DNA of 64,000 bases from Deltaproteobacteria bacterium (GTDB lineage: Bacteria; Myxococcota; XYA12-FULL-58-9). The stretch lies in contig JACRCV010000087.1 in the NCBI GenBank assembly GCA_016218825.1, positions 62,001 through 126,000 on the forward strand, read 5' to 3'. The notes beneath the pieces were generated by a model. The model worked only from the letters and a program-made list of their open reading frames with translations. It was not told where the DNA came from and ran no database searches. Positions 55,671 to 64,000 of the stretch are shown piece after piece. Both the position numbers and the translations under genes were made by a program. Numbering within the stretch: the first letter of the stretch is position 1; each line of letters opens with the position of its first letter.

Positions 55671-55721
55671 CACGGCCCGAGAGCGGCCGTGACAGCTCGT
55701 GATCCCTCGCGATGTGGGATC
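55671..55721 (-). promoter_or_regulatory. Two hairpins in the rpoH leader
   Basis: In the rpoH transcript, GATCCC/GGGATC (55701-55721) is followed by CACGGCC-7 nt-GGCCGTG (55671-55691), the latter ending about 4 nt before the GGAGGGG ribosome site. Their position suggests a structured leader that could modulate translation. Confidence 0.5.
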
Positions 55722-55737
55722 GCGCTAGTAACGGGGG

Positions 55738-55754
55738 AAATCTTTTGAAGATTT
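55738..55754. promoter_or_regulatory. AT-rich perfect inverted repeat, candidate operator
   Basis: AAATCTT-TTG-AAGATTT, 7-bp arms, in an otherwise GC-rich divergent region and about 85 nt upstream of the rpoH start codon. It may be a regulator site overlapping the promoter. Confidence 0.45.
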
Positions 55755-55991
55755 CGGCCGGACGCGCTCGGCAGCCCCGAAACCCCGGTCTGCCAGTGCC
55801 CCATTCAGATGCCGCAATCGCGAAAAGGATTCGCAGGCGTTCACAGGGTCATCACCCATTCGGGCCGCCTTTGGGACATCAGGGACAAAGCGCGCGGCGA
55901 CACCGGGCACCGATCCGACCCCGCCGCCGAGAATCCAGACATCACGAACGCAACCAAGCCCGGCCGACGGCCGTGACTTCGGGAGGAGATC

Positions 55992-56840
55992 ATGACCATT
56001 CAATCGTTGCGCCAGTTGGCCGAGAAGCTCTCACCCCACCGGATCAGCGACGCCGAGGCCGGCCAGATCATCAAGGCCGCCGGCAGCGGCAGCAAAGCGA
56101 AGGCGGAGCTCCAGAAGATCGTTGCGGAGTTCGGCGACAAGCTCACCGGGAAGGCCCGCGCCAGGCTCGAGAAGGCGGTTGGCGGCGGCACCGAGCCCGA
56201 GCGGCCGTCCGACGTGAGCGCGGCGACGCACAAGGCCCTGATGAAGACGCTGCAGCTGGCGCGCAAGAGCATGGGCGAACCGCTGCCGGCCCTGCCCGTC
56301 GGCGCGCGCTACGTCGAAGAGCCGCTGTTCTCCGAGAAGTACATCGACGGCTATCACTTCTCCGCCATGATCCCGGTGCAGAAGCGCGGCGCGCCGGGGG
56401 TGGACCCGAACAACGCCGAGAGCTGCTACATCAAGCGCTCCGGCGGCAAGACCGGCAAGGCGATGTTCTTCGGGCCGTTCCAGATCCTACGCGGCAGCGC
56501 CTTGAAGAGCGTCGTCGTCGAAAAGAAGGACGCCGGCAAGACCATCAAGGTCAAGAAGAACCAGGACCTGGTCGTGAGCCTGCAAAAAGCCGGGGGCTCG
56601 GGGACCGACTGGTTCGTGAGCGGCACCGATCGCAGCTTCGCGTTTCCGATCTCCAGCGAGGACAAGATCAAGTTCTCGGGCCCGAGCGCATGCGGCGGGC
56701 CGGTCTACCAGGTGATGACCTGGAAGACCTCCAGCCCGCACATCAGCGCCGGCGGCACGCACCAGATCGAGCTCGAGCTCCGCCGGGGCGAGCGCGGCCG
56801 GGCGCTGGAGAAGTTCGCGTTCACCGTGCAGGTGGTGTGA
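55992..56840 (+). CDS. Protein with C-terminal chagasin (I42)-like fold
   Basis: 282 residues with GGGAGGAG before the ATG and no signal peptide. The N-terminal 75 residues are helical and basic (SKAKAELQKIVAEFGDKLTG). The C-terminal 110 residues suggest the chagasin-type cysteine-protease inhibitor: KTIKVKKNQDLVVSLQ, GSGTDWFVS in place of NPTTGYxW, CGGPVYQVMTW in place of the GxxG loop, and ELRRGERGRALEKFAFTVQ in place of the RPW loop. The loop residues are not the canonical ones, so inhibition is uncertain. It is convergent with the PP2C gene with no gap. Confidence 0.6.
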   Translation: MTIQSLRQLAEKLSPHRISDAEAGQIIKAAGSGSKAKAELQKIVAEFGDKLTGKARARLEKAVGGGTEPERPSDVSAATHKALMKTLQLARKSMGEPLPALPVGARYVEEPLFSEKYIDGYHFSAMIPVQKRGAPGVDPNNAESCYIKRSGGKTGKAMFFGPFQILRGSALKSVVVEKKDAGKTIKVKKNQDLVVSLQKAGGSGTDWFVSGTDRSFAFPISSEDKIKFSGPSACGGPVYQVMTWKTSSPHISAGGTHQIELELRRGERGRALEKFAFTVQVV

Positions 56841-57605
56841 TCAGTCGGAGAACTCGACCAACACGACCGTGACGTTGTCGACGCCGCCGTTGGCGTTGGC
56901 CTTGGCGATGAGGTTCTGGCAGATCTTCTCCAAGTCGGAGCCGCCGTCCTTCACCGCGCTCAAGATCTCCGGGTCGTGGACCATCCCCGACAGGCCGTCG
57001 GAGCACAACAGGTAGATCTCGCCCGGCTTCGGATCGACGCGGTGCACGTCGACGACCACGGTCTCCTTCATCCCCAGCGCCCGGACGATGACGTTCTTGT
57101 GCGGGAAGTGCTCGATCTCCTCGGGGGTCAGCTTGTGCACCTTGAGGTAGTCGTTCAACAGCGAGTGGTCCTCGCTGATCTGGTTGATGGCGCCGTTCTT
57201 CACCACGTAACCGCGCGAATCCCCGACGTGCCCCAAGAACGCCCCCGAGGCGCCGCACACCAGGCAGACCATCGTCGTGCCCATGCCGCGGTAGCGGGGA
57301 TCGGACTGCGCGGTCTCGAACACCCGCCGGTTGGCGAGCTTGACCCCGGTGACCAGACGGTTCTCGTCGTAGGACAGCGAGCGGTCCTCCTTGAACGGCC
57401 AGGTGATCTCCCGGTCCCGCGAGGTGTCGATGAAGAAGTTCGCCAGGGTCTCGACTGCGATCTGCGACGCCACCTCACCCGAGGCGTGCCCCCCCATCCC
57501 ATCAGCGACGATGTAGAGGTTCTCCTCGGCGAGCAGGAAGAAGTTGTCCTCGTTGTGGGACCGCTTCATCCCCACGTGGGTACTGCCGGCGTAGCGAATC
57601 TTCAT
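56841..57605 (-). CDS. PP2C-type Ser/Thr protein phosphatase
   Basis: 254 residues, the normal size for a stand-alone bacterial PP2C. Metal-binding motifs are intact: GMKRSHNEDNFFL, YIVADGMGGHASGEVASQIA, GHVGDSRGYVV, QISEDHSLLNDYL, LLCSDGLSGMV and NGGVDNVTVVLVEF. It dephosphorylates Ser/Thr-phosphorylated proteins in the cytoplasm and presumably counters Hanks-type kinases; none is in the window. FHA proteins such as the one at 39541 read the same modification. Confidence 0.92.
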   Translation of the reverse strand: MKIRYAGSTHVGMKRSHNEDNFFLLAEENLYIVADGMGGHASGEVASQIAVETLANFFIDTSRDREITWPFKEDRSLSYDENRLVTGVKLANRRVFETAQSDPRYRGMGTTMVCLVCGASGAFLGHVGDSRGYVVKNGAINQISEDHSLLNDYLKVHKLTPEEIEHFPHKNVIVRALGMKETVVVDVHRVDPKPGEIYLLCSDGLSGMVHDPEILSAVKDGGSDLEKICQNLIAKANANGGVDNVTVVLVEFSD

Positions 57606-57663
57606 GACTCCGGATCGTCAGAGGCGGCCCCGTGCGAGGTCACGCATCCGCAAAGCTAGAGTG

Positions 57664-58023
57664 TTAGCGCAAGGCTCCTATCCTGCTAGCATGCACATCC
57701 TTCGCGATCAAGCGCGGCACCACGCCCGCCGCGAGCCCCAGGCCCGCCGCCGTCCCGGCCGCGAGCTCCAAGACGCTCGCCGCCCGCCAGACGTAGGCCG
57801 ACAGGCGCCACGGCCGCAGCGTCTGCACCGTCACCACCGCGCCCCGGACGTCGAGGAAGACGACGTCGATGGGGTAGCGCATGAAGGCGGTGTGCACCTG
57901 ACGGCACGGCGTGAGCCACAAGGCGGCGCCAGGCTCGGGCGCCGGCCTGCCGATCAGGCCCACGAGCCGGGGGACGACACCCGCGCAGCGGGTCACCTGC
58001 ACCTCGGGCGGGGGTGCCGTCAT
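57664..58023 (-). CDS. DUF192-family protein
   Basis: About 119 residues from the ATG at 58023; the frame is open further upstream, into the repeat copy E, but without a ribosome site. DUF192 hallmarks are the GLIGRP start, ALWLTPCRQVHTAFMRYPID (usually C-x3-HTxFMRxPID) and VVFLDVRGAVV, VLELAAGTAAGLGL. Function of the family is unknown. Many members are exported, but no signal is evident with this start. Confidence 0.8.
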   Translation of the reverse strand: MTAPPPEVQVTRCAGVVPRLVGLIGRPAPEPGAALWLTPCRQVHTAFMRYPIDVVFLDVRGAVVTVQTLRPWRLSAYVWRAASVLELAAGTAAGLGLAAGVVPRLIAKDVHASRIGALR

Positions 58024-58172
58024 GGGTGCCGACCACAGGACAGGCCGAACGATCGAAGCGGGCGCACCCGCGTCAGGCGGACCGCAGGGTGAGCGGCGCG
58101 CGAGCGCCGCGAAGACGCGCCACAGCAGTGGCGCGGCCGAGGCCGATAGGCCGAGCCCGTAGGGAGGCCGGC

Positions 58173-58235
58173 CCTCGCGCCGCACCGGCGCGAGGGCGAC
58201 GCCCAAAGTGGCCGCGGCGCGGGAATCAACAGAAG
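58173..58235. repeat. 3'-UTR repeat family, degenerate copy E
   Basis: A perfect 10-bp hairpin CCCTCGCGCC/GGCGCGAGGG (58173-58197) is followed by GGCCGCGGCGCGGGAATCAA. The G-rich tract between is lost. Unlike the other copies it is not 3' of a gene: the flanking genes diverge, and sctV starts about 40 nt to its right. Confidence 0.65.
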
Positions 58236-58270
58236 AGCCATCCTTGACTCACTATAGCGTGCCGGCGACA

Positions 58271-60430
58271 ATGCCGCCCGACGTGAATCGCCTCCTCGAC
58301 ACATTCATGCACGGCGACTTCGGCGAGGTGTCGAAGCGCTACTCCGACATCATCCTCGCCGGGCTCGTGGTCGGCGTCATCGGGATGATGATCATCCCGC
58401 TGCCGACCCACGTCCTCGACATCCTCCTCGTCCTCAACATCACCATCCAGGTGGCGTTGATGATGATCTCGATCTACATCTCCAGCCCGCTGAAGCTGTC
58501 CAGCTACCCCACCATCATCCTGGTGACGACGCTGTTCCGCCTGGCGCTGAACGTCTCCTCGACCCGTTTGATCCTGTTGCAGGCCGACGCCGGCACCGTC
58601 ATCGAGGCGTTCGGCAAGTTCGTGGTCCGCGGCAACTTCGTGGTCGGCGCGGTGATCTTCCTGATCCTCACCATCATCCAGTTCCTGGTCATCGCCAAGG
58701 GCGCCGAGCGCGTCGCCGAGGTCGCGGCCCGCTTCACCCTCGACGCCATGCCCGGCAAGCAGATGTCCATCGACGCCGATCTGCGCGCCGGCGCCTTCGA
58801 TCTCGACGAGGCCCGCCGCCGCCGCGCCGAGCTCAACCGCGAGTCGCAGCTCTTCGGCTCGATGGACGGCGCGATGAAGTTCGTCAAGGGCGACGCCATC
58901 GCCGGCCTGATCATCACCGGCATCAACATCGTCGCCGGCATCATCATCGGCGCCCTGATGATGGGCTTCACCGCCGGCGAGGCCGTCAACCGCTACGGCA
59001 TCCTGACGATCGGCGACGGCCTGGTGCAGCAGATCCCGGCGCTCTTGTCGTCGATGACCGCCGGCCTCATCGTCACCCGGGTCTCGGCCGAGGACGAGTC
59101 CAGCAACCTCGGCAAGGACATCTCCACCCAGATCCTCGCCCAGCCCAAGGCGTTCGCGATCGCCGCCGGCATGCTCGTCGGCATCGGCCTGGTGCCCGGC
59201 CTCCCCACCGTGCCCTTCTTCATCATGGCCGGCGTCACCGGCCTGATGGCCTACGGCCTGATGCGCACCAAGGCGGCGAGCAGTGGTGCTTCGGGCGAGC
59301 CCGCGAACGAAGTCCAGGCGATGGGCGAGGAGACCAAGCAGAAGCAGATCGACGCCGCCAAGAAACAGGAGGGCCAAGCGCAGCAGATGCTGCCGGTCGT
59401 GACCCCGATCGCGCTCGAGGTCGCGGCCAACCTGATCCCGCTCGTCGAGGACACCGGCGGCGGCAACAAGTTCCTGGGCGAGATGGTGCCGATGATGCGC
59501 GACGGCTTGTTCTACGAGCTCGGGGTCAAGTTCCCCGGCATCCGCGTCCGCGGCAACGAGACCGACCTGCCGGACGGCACCTACATCATCATGATCAACG
59601 AGATCCCGCTGGTCTCCGGGAACGTCTCCTTGGAGAAGGTGCTGGTCAACGACACCGTCGACCGCTTGACGCTGTTGAACATCAAGGGCGAGGAGGCGGT
59701 GAACCCGGCGAACGGCTCGGAGTGCGCCTGGATCCCGTCGCAGTTCGCCGAGATCGCCGAGCAGGCCGGCCTCACCACCTGGGACGCCGCCGGCTACATG
59801 GTGCTGCACCTGTCGTCGGTGTTGCGCAAGAACGCCGCCGAGTTCGTCGGCATCCAAGAAGTCCAGAACATGCTCGAGCAGCTGGAGCAGGCGTTTCCGG
59901 CGCTGGTCAAAGAGGTCGTGCCCAAGGCGGTGTCGCCGTTCCAGCTCACCGACATCCTGCGGCGCCTGGTCGAAGAGGAGATCTCGATCCGCGATCTGCG
60001 CTCGATCCTGCAAGCGCTCGCCGAGTGGGGCCAGGTCGAGAACGACACCGTGATGCTCACCGAGTACGTGCGCAACGCCCTGAAGCGCTACATCTCCCAC
60101 AAGTACACCCGCGGCGGGAACACCCTCGTCGTCTACCTCCTCGACCCGCAGATCGAAGAGACGGTGCGCAGCTCGATCCAGCACACCCAGAGCGGCAGCT
60201 ACCTGGCGCTCGAGCCCGAGATCACGCAAGAGATCCTGACCGCGGTGCGCAACGAGGTCGGCAACCTGCCGCCGACCGCGCAGAACCCGGTCATCCTGAC
60301 GACCATGGAGATCCGGCGTTACTTCCGCAAGCTCGTCGAGCTCGAGTTCCCGCACCTCGCGGTCTTGTCCTACCAAGAGCTCTCACCCGACATGAACATC
60401 CAGCCGATCGCCCGCATCAGCCTCGAGTAG
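58271..60430 (+). CDS. sctV: Type III secretion export apparatus protein SctV (FHIPEP family)
   Basis: 719 residues. Eight membrane helices lie at about 25-330, with the FHIPEP signature LFRLALNVSSTRLILLQADA and the cytoplasmic loop ELNRESQLFGSMDGAMKFVK (a SctV-like form; flagellar FlhA usually reads EAEFYGAMDGA). The C-terminal cytoplasmic domain forms the nonameric export gate ring. No other type III or flagellar gene is on the window, so the gene is isolated. No good ribosome site precedes the ATG; further in-frame codons are open upstream, so the start is uncertain by about 20 residues. Confidence 0.9.
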   Translation: MPPDVNRLLDTFMHGDFGEVSKRYSDIILAGLVVGVIGMMIIPLPTHVLDILLVLNITIQVALMMISIYISSPLKLSSYPTIILVTTLFRLALNVSSTRLILLQADAGTVIEAFGKFVVRGNFVVGAVIFLILTIIQFLVIAKGAERVAEVAARFTLDAMPGKQMSIDADLRAGAFDLDEARRRRAELNRESQLFGSMDGAMKFVKGDAIAGLIITGINIVAGIIIGALMMGFTAGEAVNRYGILTIGDGLVQQIPALLSSMTAGLIVTRVSAEDESSNLGKDISTQILAQPKAFAIAAGMLVGIGLVPGLPTVPFFIMAGVTGLMAYGLMRTKAASSGASGEPANEVQAMGEETKQKQIDAAKKQEGQAQQMLPVVTPIALEVAANLIPLVEDTGGGNKFLGEMVPMMRDGLFYELGVKFPGIRVRGNETDLPDGTYIIMINEIPLVSGNVSLEKVLVNDTVDRLTLLNIKGEEAVNPANGSECAWIPSQFAEIAEQAGLTTWDAAGYMVLHLSSVLRKNAAEFVGIQEVQNMLEQLEQAFPALVKEVVPKAVSPFQLTDILRRLVEEEISIRDLRSILQALAEWGQVENDTVMLTEYVRNALKRYISHKYTRGGNTLVVYLLDPQIEETVRSSIQHTQSGSYLALEPEITQEILTAVRNEVGNLPPTAQNPVILTTMEIRRYFRKLVELEFPHLAVLSYQELSPDMNIQPIARISLE

Positions 60431-60437
60431 GCCGCGG

Positions 60438-61286
60438 TCAATCGACGCTCGCCGTCTCGCCCCCGGCCAAGAGCGCCGCGTCACAGCGGCCGAGCGCCTC
60501 GCGGTAGCGCCGGTCGGCGCGCAGCGCGATGGCGCGCTGAAAGAGCCGGCGCGCCTCGCCCTGTTGCCCCAGCGCCTCGGTGAGCACCCCGAGGTTGAAC
60601 CAGGCGGCGGCGTTGTCCTGATGCTCTACGGCGTAGAAGCGCAACTCCTCGCGCGCCCGTGCCACCTGGCCGTCCGCGGCCGCCTGCAACATCGACGTCT
60701 GGTCGCCGTCGCTGCCGTCGAGCTCGACCCAACGCGTCACCTCGACCGGGGTGATCGCCTTCAGAAAGGCCGCGACCACCTCGGCGAGCGCCTTCGCGGC
60801 CTCGCCGGGCTCGGCCACCGCGGTGAACGCGGCCCCGTTGACGAGGAACGCACCGGCGGCGGCAAACAGGTGGGCGCGCAGGGTCAAGGCCGTCGCCTTG
60901 CACCCGACAGGCACCGCCGCTCCGGAGTCCGAACACGACGCCGGGGCTTCGGACAGGTCGAGCCGCACCCCGATGTCGCCCGGCTGCAACGACGGCTCGT
61001 CGTCGGTGAGCTCGACCCTGGCGCCGGCGACGTCCGGCGGCGCGCCAAAGCGGCTGTTGTCGGTCAGGTTGAAGTAGCCGCCACGGCTCACTTGCGCCGC
61101 GAGCTCCCGGCCGAGCGCCGCCCGAGCCTCGGCCTCCCCCAGCCCGGGGCCCAACACCAGCCGGCGGCCGTTGCCCAGCGGCAGCGGCCCGGGCTTCATC
61201 TCGAGGATCGCGATCCGAGGCCCGGCACAAGACAGGGCGAGGCCGGCGAGGAGCGCGGACGCTGCTCTCGCACGACCACCACACAT
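60438..61286 (-). CDS. Probable TPR lipoprotein
   Basis: About 282 residues from the ATG at 61286 (MCGGRARAAS). The hydrophobic segment LLAGLALSCAG has a lipoprotein-like end. The middle is similar to envelope proteins that combine a curli-assembly-like fold with TPRs (IAILEMKPGPLPLGNGRRL, RELAAQVSRGGYFNLTD). The C-terminus has a TPR (NAAAWFNLGVLTEALGQQGE, ARRLFQRAIALRADRRYREA). No Shine-Dalgarno is visible. It follows rpsI by 20 nt on the same strand and may be read from the ribosomal operon. It is convergent with sctV. Confidence 0.65.
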   Translation of the reverse strand: MCGGRARAASALLAGLALSCAGPRIAILEMKPGPLPLGNGRRLVLGPGLGEAEARAALGRELAAQVSRGGYFNLTDNSRFGAPPDVAGARVELTDDEPSLQPGDIGVRLDLSEAPASCSDSGAAVPVGCKATALTLRAHLFAAAGAFLVNGAAFTAVAEPGEAAKALAEVVAAFLKAITPVEVTRWVELDGSDGDQTSMLQAAADGQVARAREELRFYAVEHQDNAAAWFNLGVLTEALGQQGEARRLFQRAIALRADRRYREALGRCDAALLAGGETASVD

Positions 61287-61306
61287 CGGGGGGGAGACGA
61301 CGAAGG

Positions 61307-61702
61307 TTAGCGCTTGGAGAACTGGAAGCGCTTGCGGGCGCCCGGTCGGCCGTACTTCTTGCGCTCGACGGTGCGCGGGTCGCGGGTCACGAAGCCGGCC
61401 TTCTTCAAAGGCGAGCGGAACTCGGCGTTCATCTCCATCAGCGCCCGGGTGAGCCCGTGGCGCACCGCCCCGGCCTGGCCGGAGAGACCACCGCCGGCGA
61501 CGTTGACCTTGATGTTGAGCTTGCCGCGCTGCTCGACCAGGTCGAGCGGTTGCTGCATCATCACCCGCCACGACTCGCGGGGGAAATACTCGTCGAAGGG
61601 CCGCTCGTTGATCAGGATCTGGCCGTCACCCGGCTTGATCCAAACCCGCGCGGTCGACTCTTTGCGGCGCCCGGTTCCGTACCACAGTTGTGCTTGCTGC
61701 AT
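61307..61702 (-). CDS. rpsI: 30S ribosomal protein S9
   Basis: 131 residues. [14 protein letters not shown] at the start, [17 protein letters not shown] in the centre and the basic tail [14 protein letters not shown] are diagnostic. The C-terminal tail contacts P-site tRNA. It is downstream of rplM with 30 nt between, the standard bacterial pair. Confidence 0.96.
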   Translation of the reverse strand: MQQAQLWYGTGRRKESTARVWIKPGDGQILINERPFDEYFPRESWRVMMQQPLDLVEQRGKLNIKVNVAGGGLSGQAGAVRHGLTRALMEMNAEFRSPLKKAGFVTRDPRTVERKKYGRPGARKRFQFSKR

Positions 61703-61732
61703 GACTCGATCTCCTGACTTGACGAACGCCGA

Positions 61733-62161
61733 CTACAGCGGCAACGCCTCGGGTTTTTGCGCCGTGTGCGGATGGTCAGCGCCGGCATAGACCTTGAGCT
61801 TGGCGTACATCGCCCGCCCGAGGTTGCCCTTCGGCAGCATGCCCTTGATCGCCAGCTCGACGATGCGCTCCGGCTTGCGGGCCCGCACCTCTTCGAGGTT
61901 CTGGTCGAAGATGTGCCCCTGCCAACCGCTGTGGGTGTAGTACATCTTGTCGGTCTCTTTGCGACCGGTGACCTTGACCTTCTGCGCGTTGACGACGATG
62001 ACGAAGTCACCGGTGTCGGTGTGCGGGGTGTAACAGGTCTTGTGTTTGCCGCACAGCACGGTCGCGACCCGGGTCGCCAGCCTGCCAAGGACCTTGTCCT
62101 TGGCGTCGACGATAAACCACTGCCGCACGACCTCGTGCTTCTTGGCGCTCTTCGTTCTCAT
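61733..62161 (-). CDS. rplM: 50S ribosomal protein L13
   Basis: 142 residues. [43 protein letters not shown] and [20 protein letters not shown] are L13 hallmarks. It is first gene of the rplM-rpsI unit. The ribosome site GAGGGC is paired in a hairpin in the leader (62165-62186). Confidence 0.96.
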   Translation of the reverse strand: MRTKSAKKHEVVRQWFIVDAKDKVLGRLATRVATVLCGKHKTCYTPHTDTGDFVIVVNAQKVKVTGRKETDKMYYTHSGWQGHIFDQNLEEVRARKPERIVELAIKGMLPKGNLGRAMYAKLKVYAGADHPHTAQKPEALPL

Positions 62162-62164
62162 CAG

Positions 62165-62186
62165 GCCCTCACAGCCGAAGGAGGGC
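62165..62186 (-). promoter_or_regulatory. rplM leader hairpin covering the ribosome site
   Basis: In the transcript, GCCCTC-10 nt-GAGGGC, with the second arm being the Shine-Dalgarno, 3 nt before the rplM ATG. This arrangement can give translational control by L13 or another factor; not proven. Confidence 0.55.
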
Positions 62187-62213
62187 GCGTTCTATGCAAT
62201 GAAAACGCGGTTG

Positions 62214-62621
62214 TCAAGCCACCCGCGGCCCAATCGCCTCGCGGCGCGCCGGCCCCGGCAGCTCGGACAGGTCGGCGACCGCGCGGTTGCCGGCGTCGAC
62301 TTGCACCACCCGTGGGGTGTGCGTCCGCGCCTCGTCGTCGGCGAGCTCGACGAAGGTCGCGATGATGACGGTGTCCCCGACCTGGTTGTGGTGCGCCGCG
62401 GCGCCGTTGACGCAGATGACGCCCGAAGCCCGCGGCCCCGGCAGCGCGTACGTCATCAGCCGCGTGCCGCGGCTGACGTTCCAGAGGTGCACCGCCTCGT
62501 AGGGCAAGATCCCGGCCCGCTCCATCAGGTCGGCGTCGATCGTGACGCTGCCTTCGTAGTCGAGGTCCGCCGCGGTGATCACCGCCCGATGGATCTTGGC
62601 GCCGAACATTTGCCGCCGCAT
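62214..62621 (-). CDS. panD: Aspartate 1-decarboxylase (pro-enzyme)
   Basis: 135 residues from the ATG at 62621, with GAAGGAG upstream. It makes beta-alanine from aspartate for pantothenate synthesis. The self-cleavage site Gly-Ser in [19 protein letters not shown] generates the pyruvoyl cofactor. [20 protein letters not shown] and [16 protein letters not shown] are typical. It lies 52 nt upstream of rplM and 55 nt downstream of the M16 peptidase gene, all on the minus strand. Confidence 0.95.
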   Translation of the reverse strand: MRRQMFGAKIHRAVITAADLDYEGSVTIDADLMERAGILPYEAVHLWNVSRGTRLMTYALPGPRASGVICVNGAAAHHNQVGDTVIIATFVELADDEARTHTPRVVQVDAGNRAVADLSELPGPARREAIGPRVA

Positions 62622-62676
62622 GGAGGATGCTCCTTCGCCGTGGCCCCCGCGCGAGGGTGGGCCCGACCCTGAGAAG

Positions 62677-64000
62677 CTAGCGGCTCGCGCCGCTGTCGGC
62701 AAGTGCGGCCGCGGGCCCGACCACCACCTCGACCTGAGCCGCGGGCGCGAAGTAGTGCTTGGCGGCGTCGCACAGACGTGCGGCGCTGATGGCGCCGATC
62801 CGATCGGCGTAGCGGCTGTAGTCCTGGTAGCCGAGGCCGTAGCGCTCGCCGAGCGCCATCAGCATCGCCCGGGAGCCGGCGCGCTGTAGATCGATCGCGT
62901 GCGTGCCGATCAAGTAGCGCTTGGCGCGCGCGAGCTCCTCGGCGCTGACCGGCTCGTTGCTGATCCGCGCCAGGTGCGCGCGCACCCCGTCGATGGCGCG
63001 CGTCACCTTGTCGGGGCTGGTGCCGACGTGCACCAGCCAGTGGCCCGGGTCACAGCCCTCGACGCTCGAGCTCGAGATCGAGTAGGCCAGGCTCTGCTGA
63101 TCGCGCAGGTCGAGGAACAGGCGACCGCTCTGGCCCGAGAGGATCGCGGTCAACACCTCGAGCGCGTAGCGGTCGTCGTCGCCGATCGTCGTCCCCAGGC
63201 CGCCGATGATCACGTGCGCCTGCTGCTTGTCGAGCGGGTAGCGCTCGCGGATCGGCGCCGCCGGCCGCGGATCCGGGCTCGACACCGCCGGCAGATCCGG
63301 GCTCGGCTCGACCTCCAAACGCAGGGCGAAGCGATCGACCACCCTGTCGACGTCGACATCGCCGACCACCGCGAGCACCAGCCGGCTCGAGGTCAGGAAG
63401 CGCTCGCGGACCGCGATCAGATCCGCGACCGTCAAAGACGCCAGCGAGGTCTCGGTGCCGATGAGCCGCAGCCCGTAGGGGTGATTCGGGTACAGCGCCT
63501 TCGCGAACACCTCGAAGGCGACCCCGGCCGGGTTGTCGTGGCGGTTCTTGATGCGCTCCAACGCCACGGCGCGCTCGCGGTCCAGATCGTCGTCGGTGAC
63601 CACGCTCGAGAGGAGCGCCTCGAGGAACAACGCCATGCCTTCATCGGCCGCGTCGCGCACGAACTCGCCGCGCACCCCGACGGTGTTGCGACCGGCGAAG
63701 GTCGAGATGCTGCCGCCCAAGAGCGCGGTCCGCTCGGCGAACGCCTCCGGCGACAGCGCCCGGGTCGCTCGCCCCCAGGTGGCGGCGAACAACCCCGCGG
63801 TCCCGCAGCTCGCCGCGTTCTCGTGCCGCAAGCCCCCGAGCGCCGCGGCCCGAACGGCCACGGCCGGCCCCTCTTGGCGCTGCACCAGGAGCGTGGCGCC
63901 GGACGCGAGCTCGACCTTGGTCACCGCCAGCGCCCCCGCCGACCGGTGCTTGACCTGCGCCGAGGTCCGCGCCTCGAAGCCCGCGGCGACCGCCGCGGCC
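62677..64000 (-). CDS. M16-family (pitrilysin-like) protein, 5'-truncated by window edge
   Basis: The frame is open to the window edge, so the start is outside; GTG at 63924 is in frame but the upstream codons read through ([15 protein letters not shown]). The visible 440 residues are a second-half M16 repeat. The site equivalent to HxxEH is [20 protein letters not shown], without zinc ligands. The R/Y-type motif region is intact ([19 protein letters not shown]). In active M16 proteins an N-terminal half carries HxxEH, so that half is expected just outside the window. Substrate unknown. Confidence 0.85.
   Translation of the reverse strand, partial: AAAVAAGFEARTSAQVKHRSAGALAVTKVELASGATLLVQRQEGPAVAVRAAALGGLRHENAASCGTAGLFAATWGRATRALSPEAFAERTALLGGSISTFAGRNTVGVRGEFVRDAADEGMALFLEALLSSVVTDDDLDRERAVALERIKNRHDNPAGVAFEVFAKALYPNHPYGLRLIGTETSLASLTVADLIAVRERFLTSSRLVLAVVGDVDVDRVVDRFALRLEVEPSPDLPAVSSPDPRPAAPIRERYPLDKQQAHVIIGGLGTTIGDDDRYALEVLTAILSGQSGRLFLDLRDQQSLAYSISSSSVEGCDPGHWLVHVGTSPDKVTRAIDGVRAHLARISNEPVSAEELARAKRYLIGTHAIDLQRAGSRAMLMALGERYGLGYQDYSRYADRIGAISAARLCDAAKHYFAPAAQVEVVVGPAAALADSGASR

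Larger units (their letters stand above)
55654..55991. other. 338-nt divergent intergenic region, rpoH / chagasin-like gene
   Basis: No gene is visible. It holds the rpoH leader hairpins and an AT-rich perfect inverted repeat, listed separately. The right half is GC-rich without recognisable promoter boxes; GGGAGGAG precedes the ATG at 55992. Confidence 0.5.

Noticed and set aside
57664-58206. Longer N-terminus for the DUF192 protein
   Set aside because: The extension is Arg/Pro/Ala-rich, runs into repeat copy E and has no ribosome site; the family normally starts near the ATG at 58023.
58246-58257. GACTCACTATAG, 12 bases identical to the core of the T7 phage promoter
   Set aside because: A full T7 promoter needs about 17-18 conserved bases, no phage polymerase gene is present, and the match is just upstream of sctV by chance as far as can be seen.

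Overview
The window is about 70% GC, densely coded, and looks like chromosome from a Myxococcota-type (formerly deltaproteobacterial) bacterium. That assignment is an inference. It rests on the codon use, four PilZ proteins, several Cys-rich secreted lipoproteins with repeats of the form C-x3-W-x-GDG-x-CD, a RpoH-type sigma factor with a canonical RpoH box, and a lone type III export gene (sctV). No CRISPR array, phage, insertion sequence or rRNA was seen. One tRNA (His, GTG) is present.

Layout. 1-7100: end of a methyltransferase, a secreted M64 metallopeptidase, a split ADP-forming acyl-CoA synthetase (alpha and beta), an amidohydrolase lipoprotein and an AmrS-type radical SAM enzyme. 7100-14600: a tandem PilZ pair, then a 2251-residue protein with HEAT repeats followed by about 24 Gly-rich hydrophobic half-repeats; this is the most unusual object here. 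14700-29800: RNB ribonuclease, membrane spermidine-synthase-like protein, MMPL/RND transporter, an isolated nuoM-nuoN pair, an ILEI-domain secreted protein, gpmI and a DHOD-like flavoprotein. 29860-37470: pyruvate:ferredoxin oxidoreductase, a free-standing LeuA-type regulatory domain, small hypothetical genes, tRNA-His and ttcA. 37470-45980: an HEGGH protein, PilZ and FHA-GGDEF signalling genes, two hypothetical genes, glnA with an AT-rich structured promoter region, and an EF-hand-loop protein. 46060-54680: a YWTD-like propeller lipoprotein divergent from an operon of amylase, porin, amylase and lipoprotein, joined by overlapping start/stop codons, i.e. a starch-utilisation locus. 54780-64000: rpoH, a chagasin-like protein, PP2C phosphatase, DUF192 protein, sctV, and a minus-strand run of M16 peptidase, panD, rplM, rpsI and a TPR lipoprotein.

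How the genes fit together. PFOR (pyruvate to acetyl-CoA) and the ADP-forming acyl-CoA synthetase (acetyl-CoA to acetate plus ATP) would allow substrate-level phosphorylation, while nuoM/nuoN show a respiratory chain; this suggests a metabolically flexible organism. The amylase operon would feed glycolysis, where gpmI acts. PilZ proteins and an FHA protein with a degenerate GGDEF point to c-di-GMP signalling.

A dispersed repeat family occurs in several intergenic regions. Four copies lie 3' of a gene, always in the same orientation relative to it: stop, about 14-23 nt, TTTGATTCCCGCG, a GC hairpin, a C-rich tract and often a second hairpin. A fifth, degenerate copy breaks the rule and sits just before sctV.
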